A stretch of 64,000 bases of DNA from Ustilaginoidea virens (taxonomy: Eukaryota > Ascomycota > Sordariomycetes > Hypocreales > Clavicipitaceae): NCBI RefSeq assembly GCF_000687475.1, contig NC_057318.1, positions 3,410,001-3,474,000 on the forward strand. The letters are read 5' to 3'. The notes below the pieces were generated by a model, which saw only the letters and a program-made list of their open reading frames with translations, was not told the DNA's origin and made no database searches. Shown here in pieces: positions 54,821-64,000 of the stretch. A program made the position numbers and the translations under genes. Position 1 is the stretch's first letter. Each line of letters begins with the position of its first letter.

Positions 54821-56900
54821 ATGCAACGCTCGCCATGCGCACAGCCCCATCCCTCACCCGTAGCAAGTAGTCATCATCAACATGATGATGATGATGATCC
54901 GGAGGCGATCCGTGTTCGAGATAGAGTCCAACAGCACACCGCCACTTCAATGTCTTCAGCCGACTCGGGCGTCCTTGACGCAACGGCGCCGAAGCTGCCT
55001 GCATCACCGCCACCCGTCTACTGCGCCTTTCCGCCCGCCCGTCGCCGCTTCATTCTGGCGGTAATCACCTTGGCTGGGATGCTTGGCCCCCTCTCTGGAG
55101 CTATATATCTCCCCGTGCTGCCGCTGCTGGAAAGAGAATTCAATGTCGGCAGCACGAGCATCAATGCCACGGTTTCCGTATTCATGGTCACCTTTGCCAT
55201 TGCCGTGAGTTTGCCATGCCATGCCATGCCATGCCATGCCATGCCCCGCCGCGTCTGCGTTCGCGCTGCATCCGCGTTGCATCCGCGTTGCATTCGCGTT
55301 GCGCTATAGAATAAACAGCTCTGCTGACATGACATGACGGAACGTGACGGACGTGAAATTAGCCATTGTTCTGGTCCAGTTTTGCTGATTATGGCGGACG
55401 AAGACCGCTCTACATTGTTTCCTTGGCCATCTTCATAGCCTCAAATCTCCTTCTGGCGGTCTTGCCCAAAAACTACGGCGCCTTGTTGATTCTGCGCATC
55501 GTCCATGCCTTTGGCTCCGCGGCCGTCGTTTCCATGGGCGCAGGCACAGTAGCAGATGTGAGTCATCCCCCCCCCCCTGTAGCTGAGCTCTGATCTGAGC
55601 TACCGAGCCTGGCTGATGGAACGATAGATGACGGAGCCAAAGAAGCGTGCAAGTGCAATGTCGGTATTTCTACTCGGACCGCAATGTGGTCCTGTCCTTG
55701 GTCCGGTGCTGGGATCGGCCCTGGCTGGCCAGCTCAATTGGAGATGGATCCCAGGCTTCCTAGGTTCGTCACCCTCCGCAACGCACCTGAAACCGAACCG
55801 CGACTGCGACTGGAAGTCAGGAAAGAAAAGGAGAGTGCAGGAGTGGTTGACCATTGAGCTGTAGCGGTGTTTTGCTTCGTCTTATGGCTCATCATCGTGC
55901 TGATGCTGCCCGAAACACTGCGATATCGCGTGGGCAACGGAGAGATGTACAAGCATCAAAGCTGGGTACTGCTTCCCCCAAGGCTGTCCTCCGCCATGGT
56001 GCCGGAATCCGAGCGTGGCCCCAAGCCCCCCAAGCCGACCTTGCTGGGATACTGGAAGCTCTTCTCGTACCCCCCAATTGGCATCGTGACGGTCAACACC
56101 GCCATTCTCTACTCAACATACTTCGCCATGGCGGTAGCACTGCCGCATGCCCTGGAGAATGTGTACCACTGGTCTACGACAGAGGTTGGTCTCGGATACA
56201 TCGCCGTTGGCATTGCCCTCATGATCGGTTCGCTCGTCGGGGGTAGGCTGAGCGACTGGCGTCGCAAGAACAAGGCAGCAGCGTCTTCGGATGGAACGGT
56301 CGAGCCTGAAAGCAGGTTGTACGACCAGATTTGGGGAGTGATGTTGTGTGTGGCTGGCACAGTCATGTTTGGGTGGTTTGTGCAAAACTCGCTGCATGTT
56401 TCGTCTGTCATAATAGCGACCTTTCTGAGTAAGTGCTCTGAACCGACAGAGGTCCTCCCTTGCCCCCCTCCTCCTTTCCTTTCCTTTCCTTTCCTCTCCC
56501 TTCTCTTGCTTCCTTCATTCGTTGGCGGAAATGGGCTGATGCGTGTTTTGCAGCCGGTTTCGGCATGAGTTGGGTGTTCGTTGCAACTACTGCGTTTCTT
56601 GGCGAATGTGCACCGCTACAGGCTGCTGGCGCCTTTGCTCTCGGCAACATGCTTCGCAACCCCGGGGCGGCCATTGCTTCTGTCGTGTATCCTCCCTTGG
56701 TAGCGAGGATGGGACTGGCGTGGTTCTTTACCGGCTTTGCCCTGCTGGATCTTGTTGTTGTGGGAGGTGCAGTTATAGGTACGTCTAGTCTGCTACCTGC
56801 ACTTGAAGCCGAGTATCTCGTGCTGACGATATCATGGGTAGTCTTGCGAGTCAAGGGCGAGCACTGGCGGAGGAAAAAGGCAGGCAGTGCTGCAAAATAA
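54821..56900 (+). CDS. DHA1-family drug:H+ antiporter, Dtr1/Qdr-like
   Basis: Exons 54821-55204, 55363-55557, 55628-55763, 55865-56428 and 56554-56900. The last exon may contain a further 63 bp intron (56779-56841) that keeps frame either way. About 541 residues from this ATG, or 43 fewer from the Met at 54950, which may be the real start. Twelve membrane segments; motif A as SSFADYGGRRPLY between helices 2 and 3; antiporter motif C as GPQCGPVLGPVLGSALAG; the central loop carries SWVLLPP. In yeast, Dtr1 of this family exports bisformyl dityrosine from the prospore, and Qdr1-3 confer drug resistance. Next to DIT1/DIT2 homologues, a dityrosine-type or isocyanide-product exporter is the natural reading. 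Confidence 0.88.
55207..55246 (+). repeat. ATGCC pentanucleotide repeat in intron 1 of the DHA1 gene
   Basis: Consecutive GCCAT units just downstream of the first donor (55205), followed by GCATCCGC/GCGTTGC repeats up to about 55310. Purely intronic. Confidence 0.85.
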
Positions 56901-56971
56901 ACAAAAGGGGTTTGGTTTGCGCGGGGGAGGTGGCAAGGAAGCACTGGGGTGGCTCTCACAACAACAAAAGG

Positions 56972-57011
<40 letters not shown>

Positions 57012-57817
57012 CACAGTATCAAAAGACGCCGAAACAAAGCAGCAAGCACGGTCGGATCTTCGATTGTACGGCGGTTGAAGGATACGCAGCACCCGCGTTT
57101 CGGAAAAGCGAGAACCAGCAGCAACTGCGGTGTCCCAGGCCTCGATGGATGATTTTGAAAAAGCTCGTCGTCTACCAAGTCGAGCTCTCATGCTGACCCG
57201 TCCTTAAAGTTTCTGCTCTATTTCTTGCTTTACTTCAAACCCCCACGGGTTCTGGAGAATGCCTCTCGCACCGACCACGGCATCGCATTCTTGATCCAAG
57301 CGGGAGAAAACAGCCACCGAACCATTTCCCTTCCTCCTTGAAAGGTTTTCAACAATCAGATCCTCCGCAAATCTGCCGCGAAAACCAGCCCCTTCGAGCC
57401 TGATTTTGCCATTCAAACGAGCCGTTGCGTCCCCGTCGCCGCCATCGCCGTCCCCTCCAAGATGACACGTCTGCAGTGCAGGAAGCCCAAGGCCAACGGC
57501 TTCGCAACGACTAGTGTTTCTGCTCATGGCTCCCCGAAACTGCAAGGCGGCATCGACTTCGCTCAGGGCCCCGAGATGACCTGCCGCGCACTTGAGCTCG
57601 TGAGTGCTGCTGAGTTGAGCAGTGACTGATTTGCCTGCTTGGTGGTAACTCTATCCACGGACCCCGGCGGCACTGCACACCAGAAGCCCCAGGTCCAGGT
57701 CCAGGTTCCCGCCCTGCCCGTTTGACGAGCCTACGTGCATAGCATGTCAGCCGGTCCCGTGCAGGATTCCAATTTCCCACGTGCCCCCCCCCGCCGCCCC
57801 GGTCCGAGGAAGGGAAG
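56901..57817. other. 3' flank of the DHA1 gene; A-run, no supported gene
   Basis: An A-run of about 39 at 56972-57010. A 113-codon frame on the minus strand (57545-57204) has plausible composition but no recognised domain and no clear promoter. It is left unannotated. Confidence 0.45.
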
Positions 57818-57827
57818 CACTTGAGCC

Positions 57828-58122
57828 CAAGCAAGTAAACAAGTCGTCCTCGTTTTTTTTTATATAAAGTCCGCGCTTAGAAAGTGACCTTTATTTTTAG
57901 TACACTAAGTAGCCCCGCTTTACCTTACAATACATTTTTTGCTGCCAATAGATATCAAGTCCTTAGACTATGACAAAGTGATATAGGGCGTCAGAGTCGC
58001 TTCTGAGGCTATGGCGTGGGGAAATTGTGTGAAAAGGATGTGTGTGCAGTAGGAAGAAAAATGCGGTATATAGCTGCTTACAGAGACTATATGCGAAGAT
58101 ACAAGCGCGCGGACTTTATATT

Positions 58123-58154
<32 letters not shown>

Positions 58155-58176
58155 GAGGACGACTTCTTTACGTGTT
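57828..58176. mobile_element. 349 bp non-autonomous TIR element with 10 bp target duplication
   Basis: The two ends are inverted repeats of about 50 bp. The left end reads AAGTCGTCCTCG, a T-run, then ATATAAAGTCCGCGC; the right end shows the same on the opposite strand, with the homopolymer grown to about 27. The outermost bases also pair (GTAAA next to AAGTCG). The element is flanked by the identical 10-mer CACTTGAGCC at 57818-57827 and 58177-58186. The internal 230 bp encodes nothing. A 9-11 bp duplication fits the Mutator-like superfamily best; such elements move only with a transposase from elsewhere. Confidence 0.85.
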
Positions 58177-58186
58177 CACTTGAGCC

Positions 58187-58483
58187 TGGCCTGGCGGGTT
58201 CGGTGTTCATGGCAGAATGGGCTGGACTCGTGCAAAATCCAGGCGGAAATTCCAATTACAACCCAATCAGCTAATATAATCTGGTGCAGAAAATGGAGTG
58301 AGACTGTTTCGTATTTTCTCTCTATGTACGAGGTATCTCTAAACCTTCCACCTTCTAACGAACCCAACTATGGGCAAAGCCCGAAAATCACACCTGCTTA
58401 CGCGCTGGCAACATAATGGAAGTCCTCTCCAAGAGGCAATATGGAAGGATGATAGCGACGCCTTCTACCCGCGGACCACTTCC
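58187..58483. other. 3' flank of small secreted protein gene
   Basis: No coding sequence supported; separates the TIR element from the small secreted protein gene. Confidence 0.5.
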
Positions 58484-58729
58484 TTAAAACTTGTGCAGCA
58501 GGCAGTTGACGAAGCCATCGTCGCAGCAGTTGATTGAGATGACGCGGCCGGAGCAGTCATCGCTGTCGTGGGTGAGTTCGCAAAAGCCCGTCTTTGCCTG
58601 GCATGCCGCAGGCGTTTTGATGTCGCGGAAGTTGGGGAGTCGGCAGGGGTATGCGTCGGCGCAGGTGCCCGCGCTGGCCAGGCCGGCGAGGCCGGCTGCC
58701 ACAAGCAGCATCATGGTTTGGTGAAGCAT
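58484..58729 (-). CDS. Small secreted cysteine-rich protein, 8 Cys
   Basis: Single exon, 81 residues. Signal peptide of about 20 residues (MLHQTMMLLVAAGLAGLASA), then a 61-residue mature part with eight cysteines, including one adjacent pair (INCC). No named family recognised. The even cysteine number suggests a disulfide-stabilised extracellular protein such as an effector or antimicrobial peptide (inference). A TATA element lies about 150 bp upstream, which supports expression. Confidence 0.75.
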   Translation of the reverse strand: MLHQTMMLLVAAGLAGLASAGTCADAYPCRLPNFRDIKTPAACQAKTGFCELTHDSDDCSGRVISINCCDDGFVNCLLHKF

Positions 58730-58879
58730 GTTGACGTTTGGTGGAGCGTGGTGATGATGATGATGATGATGATGCAGTCGAAAACGATGGTTTCTCGTAT
58801 GTGGAACTGACGGAAGACCGGCTTGTGGTGTTTTTGGCCTTGGGACTTTCGTGATGGGGAGTCGACCGGGTCCGTCCTC

Positions 58880-58887
58880 TTTTTATA
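58880..58887 (-). promoter_or_regulatory. Probable TATA box of the 58.5 kb small secreted protein gene
   Basis: Minus strand TATAAAAA about 150 bp upstream of the ATG at 58729. Between them an (ATG)n run lies at about 58749-58775. Confidence 0.5.
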
Positions 58888-60770
58888 ACCTGCAACGCCC
58901 ACGGAACTTACGGCCCCTTAGTAATCGCTGCATGACTCTTGCTCGTCTCTCACCATGCGATGATGCCTTCGTAAGCCCCAATCTCTGGGATGACCGTGAG
59001 TGGACCACAGGCCCTTACAGTGGCGAGGCTTGCGTCCATTCGGCCAAATTTAAACTTTGGACGTTTAAACTTTGGACGGGCCTGTTTCAACACGTCAGCC
59101 CTGCCAGCTCGAGCCGGAAATGCGGATATGTATGTATATACTACTATGCTCGGGGGCCTGTCTCTGTTTGGGTCCCAACATGCCGGTTGCCACGCGATTG
59201 ACAAGGCCGGCAAGAAAGATGGCGGTGGCGCGGCTACATGGGCCGAAGCGGACCAGTAATACGGTAGTCCGTAGTAATGCGCTTTGATGGTGCTCGAGGC
59301 TTTGGGACCGTCATTTCTTACTGTCCCACGTTTTCTTCTCTTGTCTCCTCCCCCCCCCTTTCCCACCCCGCCCCCCCTTCAGGCCAGCAAATATAGTATA
59401 GTGTCGCGCCTGTTCGTCGCATTATTGGATCCCCGCATCGTCGGCTCGCCACAGGGGTTGCAGGGGCTGAGCCCACCAAGCCATATTCATATTCGTGGGC
59501 CGTGGCCGCCTGGCCCTCGTCGTGGCTACCAATGCTGCAACAAAACTGCATCGGGGAGAATAGTATGAGCCAGCCAGTTTCTCTGAGCGATGGAAACAAA
59601 GCGTCTTGAGGGCACCAGACAGCACCATGAGTCCATGACCCACGCACCCACCCTTTCGTTCGTTCCGTCGTCCTTCTTTGTAGCCTGGTGGCTGGCTGGC
59701 AGCTCGACTCAGTGAGCGGGGAGCCGTTCCATTTAGCGCGAGTTTAGTGCATCTCGAAGAAATTTTGATTATGTTAGCGTTGGAAGTCCCTTTGGCCAGA
59801 GGCAAAACAGGCTACGACTTACGACGATCAACAAGAGCAACCTTTTGCATCCAGTGCTGCGCCCCCCTTGGGCCCGCCCTCTGCTGGATCGAGATTGCGA
59901 AATGAGCAGACAACTTGCCTGGGGGAAAGTCTGTGGCGCTCGCCGCTGGGCCGGTATTATTTTACACTTTTACACATTTACAAGTGCGGAAGAGGCCAGG
60001 CAACGACGACTTTATTTCTGAGCATCTCGCTCGGCTCTAGGGAACCCGTCAGGACGTGGCCCTGATTGGGGGACGGGACCTGCCAGGGCAGGAGCGACTG
60101 CGTTCTGGTCGGTACATACCAGACATGTACCCACCCAATCGTTGTGGCCTTGGCAGCCAGGCGCCAAGGCCCAAATCCGTGACTTGACATAGTCTACGAC
60201 TTCGGACAAGGAGCCGCCTGTCAAGCCGGGAATCGAGCCGTATGCCCGAGTTGACGGCAGCTATTCTGGACAGTGTATGGAGGACATGGCCGCTGTTCGC
60301 AGGGTCGCGTTTGCCAGAAGGAGAACAGCTGGACTACGCTGCTGATGCGTGTTTCTGCCATTCGGGCGCTGCACGGAGTAGGTTAGTGCCGACTGGCCGC
60401 TGCAGCGAGGTAAGTAAGCCACACCCCCAACCCCCCGGCCGCTCGGGCTTCGCGATGCCGACATGGCATGTATAAAGTCGACACGGCTGGTTAGTGCTTG
60501 TGGCCTTTCCCCTTCCGCACCAGTCAAATCAATAACTTCTGCTTCTTGATAGAACAACGTACGTATATCGATACGCCTCGCCTGCTTGCTGTTGAGCTGG
60601 ACAAATGCTGCAAACGCGCATCGATACGCCGCTTACAAGTATGCTTGACGGCTCCCACACCCATCGTGCCTCACCAACAGGCCGCTCCGTTTCCAGTCCA
60701 TCCTCTCCAAGAACCGGGTCTTGCCGCAACCAAAATCAAAACCGCAACCACAAACAAGCACACCAGCCAA
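58888..60770. other. Intergenic region between the two small secreted protein genes
   Basis: About 1.9 kb without a convincing gene. A short direct repeat of TTTAAACTTTGGACG occurs twice at about 59049-59080. The far end holds the promoter of the next gene. Confidence 0.5.
60471..60477 (+). promoter_or_regulatory. Probable TATA box of the 60.8 kb small secreted protein gene
   Basis: TATAAAG about 300 bp upstream of the ATG at 60772, compatible with a long pyrimidine/CA-rich 5' leader ending in CACACCAGCCAAA. Confidence 0.45.
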
Positions 60771-60771
60771 A

Positions 60772-61111
60772 ATGAAGACCTTTGCTACTCTCCTGGCTGT
60801 CCTCGGAGCCTTCACCGCCCTCGCAGCAGGACTCGAGATAAACCCGCGGTCTTGTACCACCAAAGCTGATGCTCTCAAGCAGGCTCAAAATGCAGGGTGC
60901 AAGAACGCTTCCGCCAAGTGCAATTCATACGGCTGCCAATGCGTCTGGGGGTGCTTTTCCCCGATAGGTGGCGGCCGCCTTACGTTGTGGACAAATCGAT
61001 GTGGTACGAAGACGGTTCAGTATGGCTCAGACCTGCAGGCCATGGTAAGATTCTTCCCACGCCCTTTTTTCTCCCCTTCGGTGCGCTGCTAATCTAGGCA
61101 TGCAGTGCTAG
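60772..61111 (+). CDS. Small secreted cysteine-rich protein, 8 Cys, with a 6-nt last exon
   Basis: Exon 1 60772-61044; proposed exon 2 61106-61111 (TGC TAG); 92 residues. Signal peptide MKTFATLLAVLGAFTALAAG, then a 72-residue mature part. Without splicing the frame runs into a Phe/Pro-rich nonsense tail. Splicing GTAAGA to GCATGCAG adds only Cys-stop and brings the cysteine count to eight. An alternative acceptor at 61098 (AATCTAG) would give a longer, less convincing tail. Motifs such as CNSYGCQCVWGC and NRCGTKTVQYG suggest a compact disulfide fold. Family not recognised. Probably a secreted effector or antimicrobial protein (inference). Confidence 0.7.
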
Positions 61112-61652
61112 GTTCGTGGTTCGTCGCGCCCGTAGCAAATGCGGTATTCGCTGCATTAGTGGGCAGATTTCGCTCAGCTTCAACAGTCTAGATCTTGTCG
61201 TTGTGTGTATTCAGACCGCCGCAAACTCCCGAGCTGAAAGAAACTCCGGTATCCTGGGTTTCCGAGGAGACGTTGTGACGGGTCGGATGGCGAATATATC
61301 ATCATGTCCATAAATGAACAGTGACAATGTGAGATGCAAGTTCACAGGTTCACGTAGAAATGAGTCATAGCAGCAAATTTCGATACATTATTTATATATA
61401 TAAATATCTCACCGAGGCGAGGGCTACACAGTCCCTCGCCGCCGTGTAGGATTCAAAGATGGGAGGGATAATGGAATACTTTTGCTTCTGGTGACTTGCG
61501 CGAGGGGGCCGTTTCACTGTGCTGCGCCCGTGGTCATTGACCCTCGTCATCTGACATTTTAAACAGGATTCATGCTGGAAGCTATCTGTCGACATTCCCT
61601 GCCGCTTTGACTTGCGTGTTAGGGGAAAAAAAGAAAGAAAAAAAAATAAGAC
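61112..61652. other. Intergenic, no gene
   Basis: 3' flank of the small secreted protein gene, AT-rich around 61380-61400, then the A-rich strand downstream of the tRNA. No coding sequence seen. Confidence 0.5.
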
Positions 61653-61656
61653 AAAA
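61638..61656 (-). terminator. Pol III terminator of tRNA-Ser
   Basis: On the minus strand, four thymines begin 5 nt past the tRNA 3' end (61653-61656), with a longer T9 run at 61638-61646 as backup. Confidence 0.7.
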
Positions 61657-61660
61657 TAAA

Positions 61661-61757
61661 CGACACCTGCAGGATTCGAACCTACGCACACGAATGTAAT
61701 GCCTTACTCACTTTTCAGAGTAGCAGGGCACCGCCTTAACCACTCGGCCAAAGTGTC
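61661..61757 (-). tRNA. tRNA-Ser(GCU) with a 16-nt intron
   Basis: Minus strand, 97 nt. The acceptor stem GACACTT pairs with AGGTGTC (one G-U), with discriminator G, typical for Ser. The D-arm has GGTTAA. The anticodon stem GTGCC/GGCAT holds anticodon GCT at 61724-61722. A 16-nt intron (61720-61705) follows position 37, the canonical site. A long variable arm (ACA-TTCG-TGT) marks it as type II. The T-arm is GTAGG-TTCGAAT-CCTGC, containing the B-box. It reads AGC and AGU serine codons. Confidence 0.93.
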
Positions 61758-62360
61758 TTCCTTACCAGAATGACAGGAATTTATAGCTAGATATAATATA
61801 CTTAATTTCTTCCACATCTCCGGAATTAAATACACATCAACTTACCTGACCAGTTAATCGTATATACTGAAACATCTCCAATGAGAGAGTCTGGGTAAGT
61901 CTTCAAAATTTGCACAACCTGCAAAACAAGCATGACTTGCATGCCATTGCATCAAGCACAGCTCAAGGAACGGTACGAGGGTGTCAAAGTCCTCGACTCC
62001 CAAGGACACAAGAGGCATTAACGAGAACTCTTCCTTGGACCAGACTCTACCTGGACTGGAGCATTCATCCGTCCGACTCTGGAGGCTGCACCAGCGCGCG
62101 TTGCCACATTGCTGTCGACCTGCAGACTAGCCACTCCGAAGCCTGTACTTGCGCAGGCGTCATGCTGACGTGTCCGACCATCTTACCGGGAGGAGGGGGA
62201 GGGTGATCTGATTTGCTTTCCCACGTCCCGACCTATCCCTGCTTCCTACTTTTGAACTATGATAGTTTCGACACTGTAAAAAAGCACGAGTTCCTCTCAA
62301 GTGCGAGCGCAACTTGTCTTTCAGATCCCCGAGACGCGGCATTGTATCCCCATTTCCAGG
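61758..62360. other. Intergenic region upstream of the SDR gene
   Basis: No supported gene. The end is the leader of the short-chain dehydrogenase gene. The frame stays open upstream of its ATG, but only with non-ATG codons. Confidence 0.5.
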
Positions 62361-63413
62361 ATGCCAGACATGACCCAGATTGCTTGCCGCATTGGATGGC
62401 TGGTAATAGGCATCACCATCCTCCGAGCCCTAAACTTGCTCTACATCCACCTTCGTCCTTCAAGGTTCCACCGCTTCGCCCATGTTTCGCCCAAGGGTGA
62501 CCAGCCTTGGGCCCTGGTGACGGGCGCCTCTGACGGTATTGGCAAGGCGTTCGCGCAGGAACTCGCAGCCCGCGGTCTCAACCTTGTCCTGCACGGACGG
62601 AATCACGCCAAGCTGACCCTCGTCATGTCTCAGCTGCAGAGAGCGTACCCAAAGAGATCCTTTCGCCTGCTGGTTGCCGACGCCGGCATGGTGTCCTGCC
62701 TGAGCTGCACTCGCCCCGCCGGCGACAACGGCGACAAGGCTCGCTCCGGGGACAAAGGCCCCTCAGACGCTGCAGCATCAGCCGTCGCAACCGTCGAGTT
62801 CTCCTCGATAAGGGAGGCCGTGGCCGACTTGCACCTCACCATCCTGGTGAACAACGTCGGCGGCGCCCCGAGCCCGGCTTTCCTCCCCGTGAGCCAGTCA
62901 TCTCAGTCCGGCACCACGGGCAACATCAGCCTCAACGCCTTGTTTCCATTTCACCTGACGCGGGAGCTGCTGCCCCTGCTGGCCCAGAACGCCCCGGCTC
63001 TCGTGCTGAACGTGGGCTCGCTGGCCGATGCTGGACTCCCCTTTCTGGCGACCTACGGCGCCAGCAAGCAGTTCCTCATGACCTGGACGCGGGCGCTGGG
63101 ACTAGAGCTGGCGTTCGAGGGCAAGGCCGAGCCGGTCGAGATGCTGGGCCTACGCGTCGGTAGGGTGACGGGGGCTTCTGGCCACAAGGAAAAGCCGTCC
63201 TGGCTGGTGCCGGACACTCGCACAATGGCCCGCGCGGCGCTGGATCGGGCTGGCTACGGCTCCGGCATCGTCGTTGGGCACTGGGCCCATGCGCTGCAGG
63301 ATGTTGGCTTTCACTTGCTGCCGAAATGGGTGGGGGACAAGATTATTATTTCCTTGATGAGGCGGGAGCTGGCGACCGCGCAGACGAAACAATCGACCTC
63401 GAAGCAAGATTAA
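62361..63413 (+). CDS. Short-chain dehydrogenase, 3-ketoacyl-CoA reductase/17-beta-HSD type
   Basis: Intronless, 350 residues. An N-terminal membrane segment (IGWLVIGITILRALNLLYI) precedes a Rossmann SDR domain: TGASDGIG (54-61) for the nucleotide, NNVGG instead of NNAG (as in the HSD17B12/Ifa38 group), LNVGS with the catalytic Ser, and YGASK with Tyr232/Lys236. The set Ser-Tyr-Lys is complete. Relatives reduce 3-ketoacyl-CoA in very-long-chain fatty acid elongation or steroid/polyketide ketones at the ER. The C-terminus lacks a clear KKxx signal. A low-complexity insert (about residues 120-145) separates beta-strands and is unusual. A housekeeping Ifa38 would be expected elsewhere, so this may be a paralogue with a specialised substrate. 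Confidence 0.85.
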   Translation: MPDMTQIACRIGWLVIGITILRALNLLYIHLRPSRFHRFAHVSPKGDQPWALVTGASDGIGKAFAQELAARGLNLVLHGRNHAKLTLVMSQLQRAYPKRSFRLLVADAGMVSCLSCTRPAGDNGDKARSGDKGPSDAAASAVATVEFSSIREAVADLHLTILVNNVGGAPSPAFLPVSQSSQSGTTGNISLNALFPFHLTRELLPLLAQNAPALVLNVGSLADAGLPFLATYGASKQFLMTWTRALGLELAFEGKAEPVEMLGLRVGRVTGASGHKEKPSWLVPDTRTMARAALDRAGYGSGIVVGHWAHALQDVGFHLLPKWVGDKIIISLMRRELATAQTKQSTSKQD

Positions 63414-64000
63414 AGATGGTGCAGAGTTGGGGGGAGGGGGGGGGGGACCCTGTCGATTCGACCGTGGAGGCTGCTGATGACTCAAGACTGTGGATGGCAC
63501 GGGTTTATTCAGGTGGACAGACACCCGTTGGGTCCTACTCGGTCTGTCTGCCAGTTCCTTGATTTTGATTGATCAGTCATTTCAGTTGTATGGTGATTTG
63601 AGGCTGGAATTTCATGGGCCGAACAAGCATCGTCGGATGGTCAGATTATTCCCCAACCAGAAGCGTTTATGAGAGTTGCTGCTACACCGAAGCAACCCGA
63701 AGACAAGCTCTAGCATCGCCTGTCCATGGTTGTCATAGCAGCCCGTTTCAGCCGTTATACTTTGCTGTGTGGTGTAATCAGGACATGGCTTTTTCCTATT
63801 CATATTTTTTTCTAATAATTACAGTTTGTGAGCAGAAGCCGATGCATCACTTGGGCCACAAACATGACTGGACCCTTGATATCGGGATGAATTGCGCAGA
63901 TGAGGGAATAGCACGCGTAAGTGCAGCTTGGCAGTGAGTGTCAAGACCACATATATAGCTTAGCAACTTGACGGCATAAATGGCGAGGGATGATTAAACT
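63414..64000. other. 3' flank of the SDR gene, no gene seen
   Basis: Short G-run at about 63430-63448, otherwise ordinary sequence. No coding sequence is supported to the window end. Confidence 0.5.

Noticed and set aside
57204..57545. 113-codon minus-strand frame with plausible residues
   Set aside because: No signal peptide, no recognised domain, upstream frame broken; could be chance in GC-rich DNA. A homology search would decide.
60110..60250. Possible tRNA-like segment with an ATCGAG motif
   Set aside because: No acceptor or anticodon stems could be formed around it.
1..64000. CRISPR arrays, rRNA genes, bacterial operons or plasmid origins
   Set aside because: None seen; intron structure and gene content are those of a fungal nuclear chromosome.

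Overview
The window is nuclear DNA of a filamentous ascomycete, most likely a Sordariomycete and probably of the order Hypocreales. The evidence is short GT-AG introns with TGAC-type branch points, a CFEM/Pth11-type receptor, a cutinase, small secreted cysteine-rich proteins, an intron-bearing tRNA-Ser(GCU) and a degenerate Ty3/gypsy element. Most genes had to be joined by hand from exons. Nearly every join quoted keeps the reading frame and restores a family-typical sequence, but none is checked against RNA.

Layout. 0.3-6.6 kb: a cutinase carrying a very long repetitive stalk (minus strand), a gene-poor gap with possible decayed coding sequence, and a seven-helix CFEM receptor. 7.1-40.8 kb: a gene-dense core of conserved cellular genes. 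These are a peroxisomal alpha-methylacyl-CoA racemase-like enzyme ending in SKL, dynamin Vps1, the LisH-CTLH-WD40 protein Gid7/WDR26, a fungal PH-domain protein, the importin-alpha exporter Cse1, tuberin (Tsc2), the inner-kinetochore protein Mis6/CENP-I and the ABC ATPase Caf16. A long gene-free stretch (17.4-22.85 kb) separates Gid7 from the PH protein.

41.2-58.2 kb is accessory in character. An internally deleted gypsy retrotransposon and AT-rich relic DNA flank an intronless secreted protein of unknown activity. Next comes a four-gene block: a DIT2/CYP56-type P450 and a DIT1-type isocyanide-synthase-family enzyme diverge from one 1.3 kb promoter region, followed by an Atg22-like transporter and a Dtr1/Qdr-like DHA1 drug:H+ antiporter, also divergent from each other. 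DIT1 and DIT2 are the two yeast spore-wall dityrosine enzymes and Dtr1 exports bisformyl dityrosine, so the block looks like a complete dityrosine-type (or derived isocyanide) pathway with an extra, unexplained Atg22-like carrier. A 349 bp terminal-inverted-repeat element with a perfect 10 bp target duplication lies just beyond it.

58.4-64 kb: two small secreted proteins, each with eight cysteines, a tRNA-Ser(GCU), and an intronless short-chain dehydrogenase of the 3-ketoacyl-CoA-reductase/17-beta-HSD type. The intergenic DNA repeatedly carries TACTCCGTA and palindromic AGGTACCT motifs, and many introns contain long homopolymer runs.
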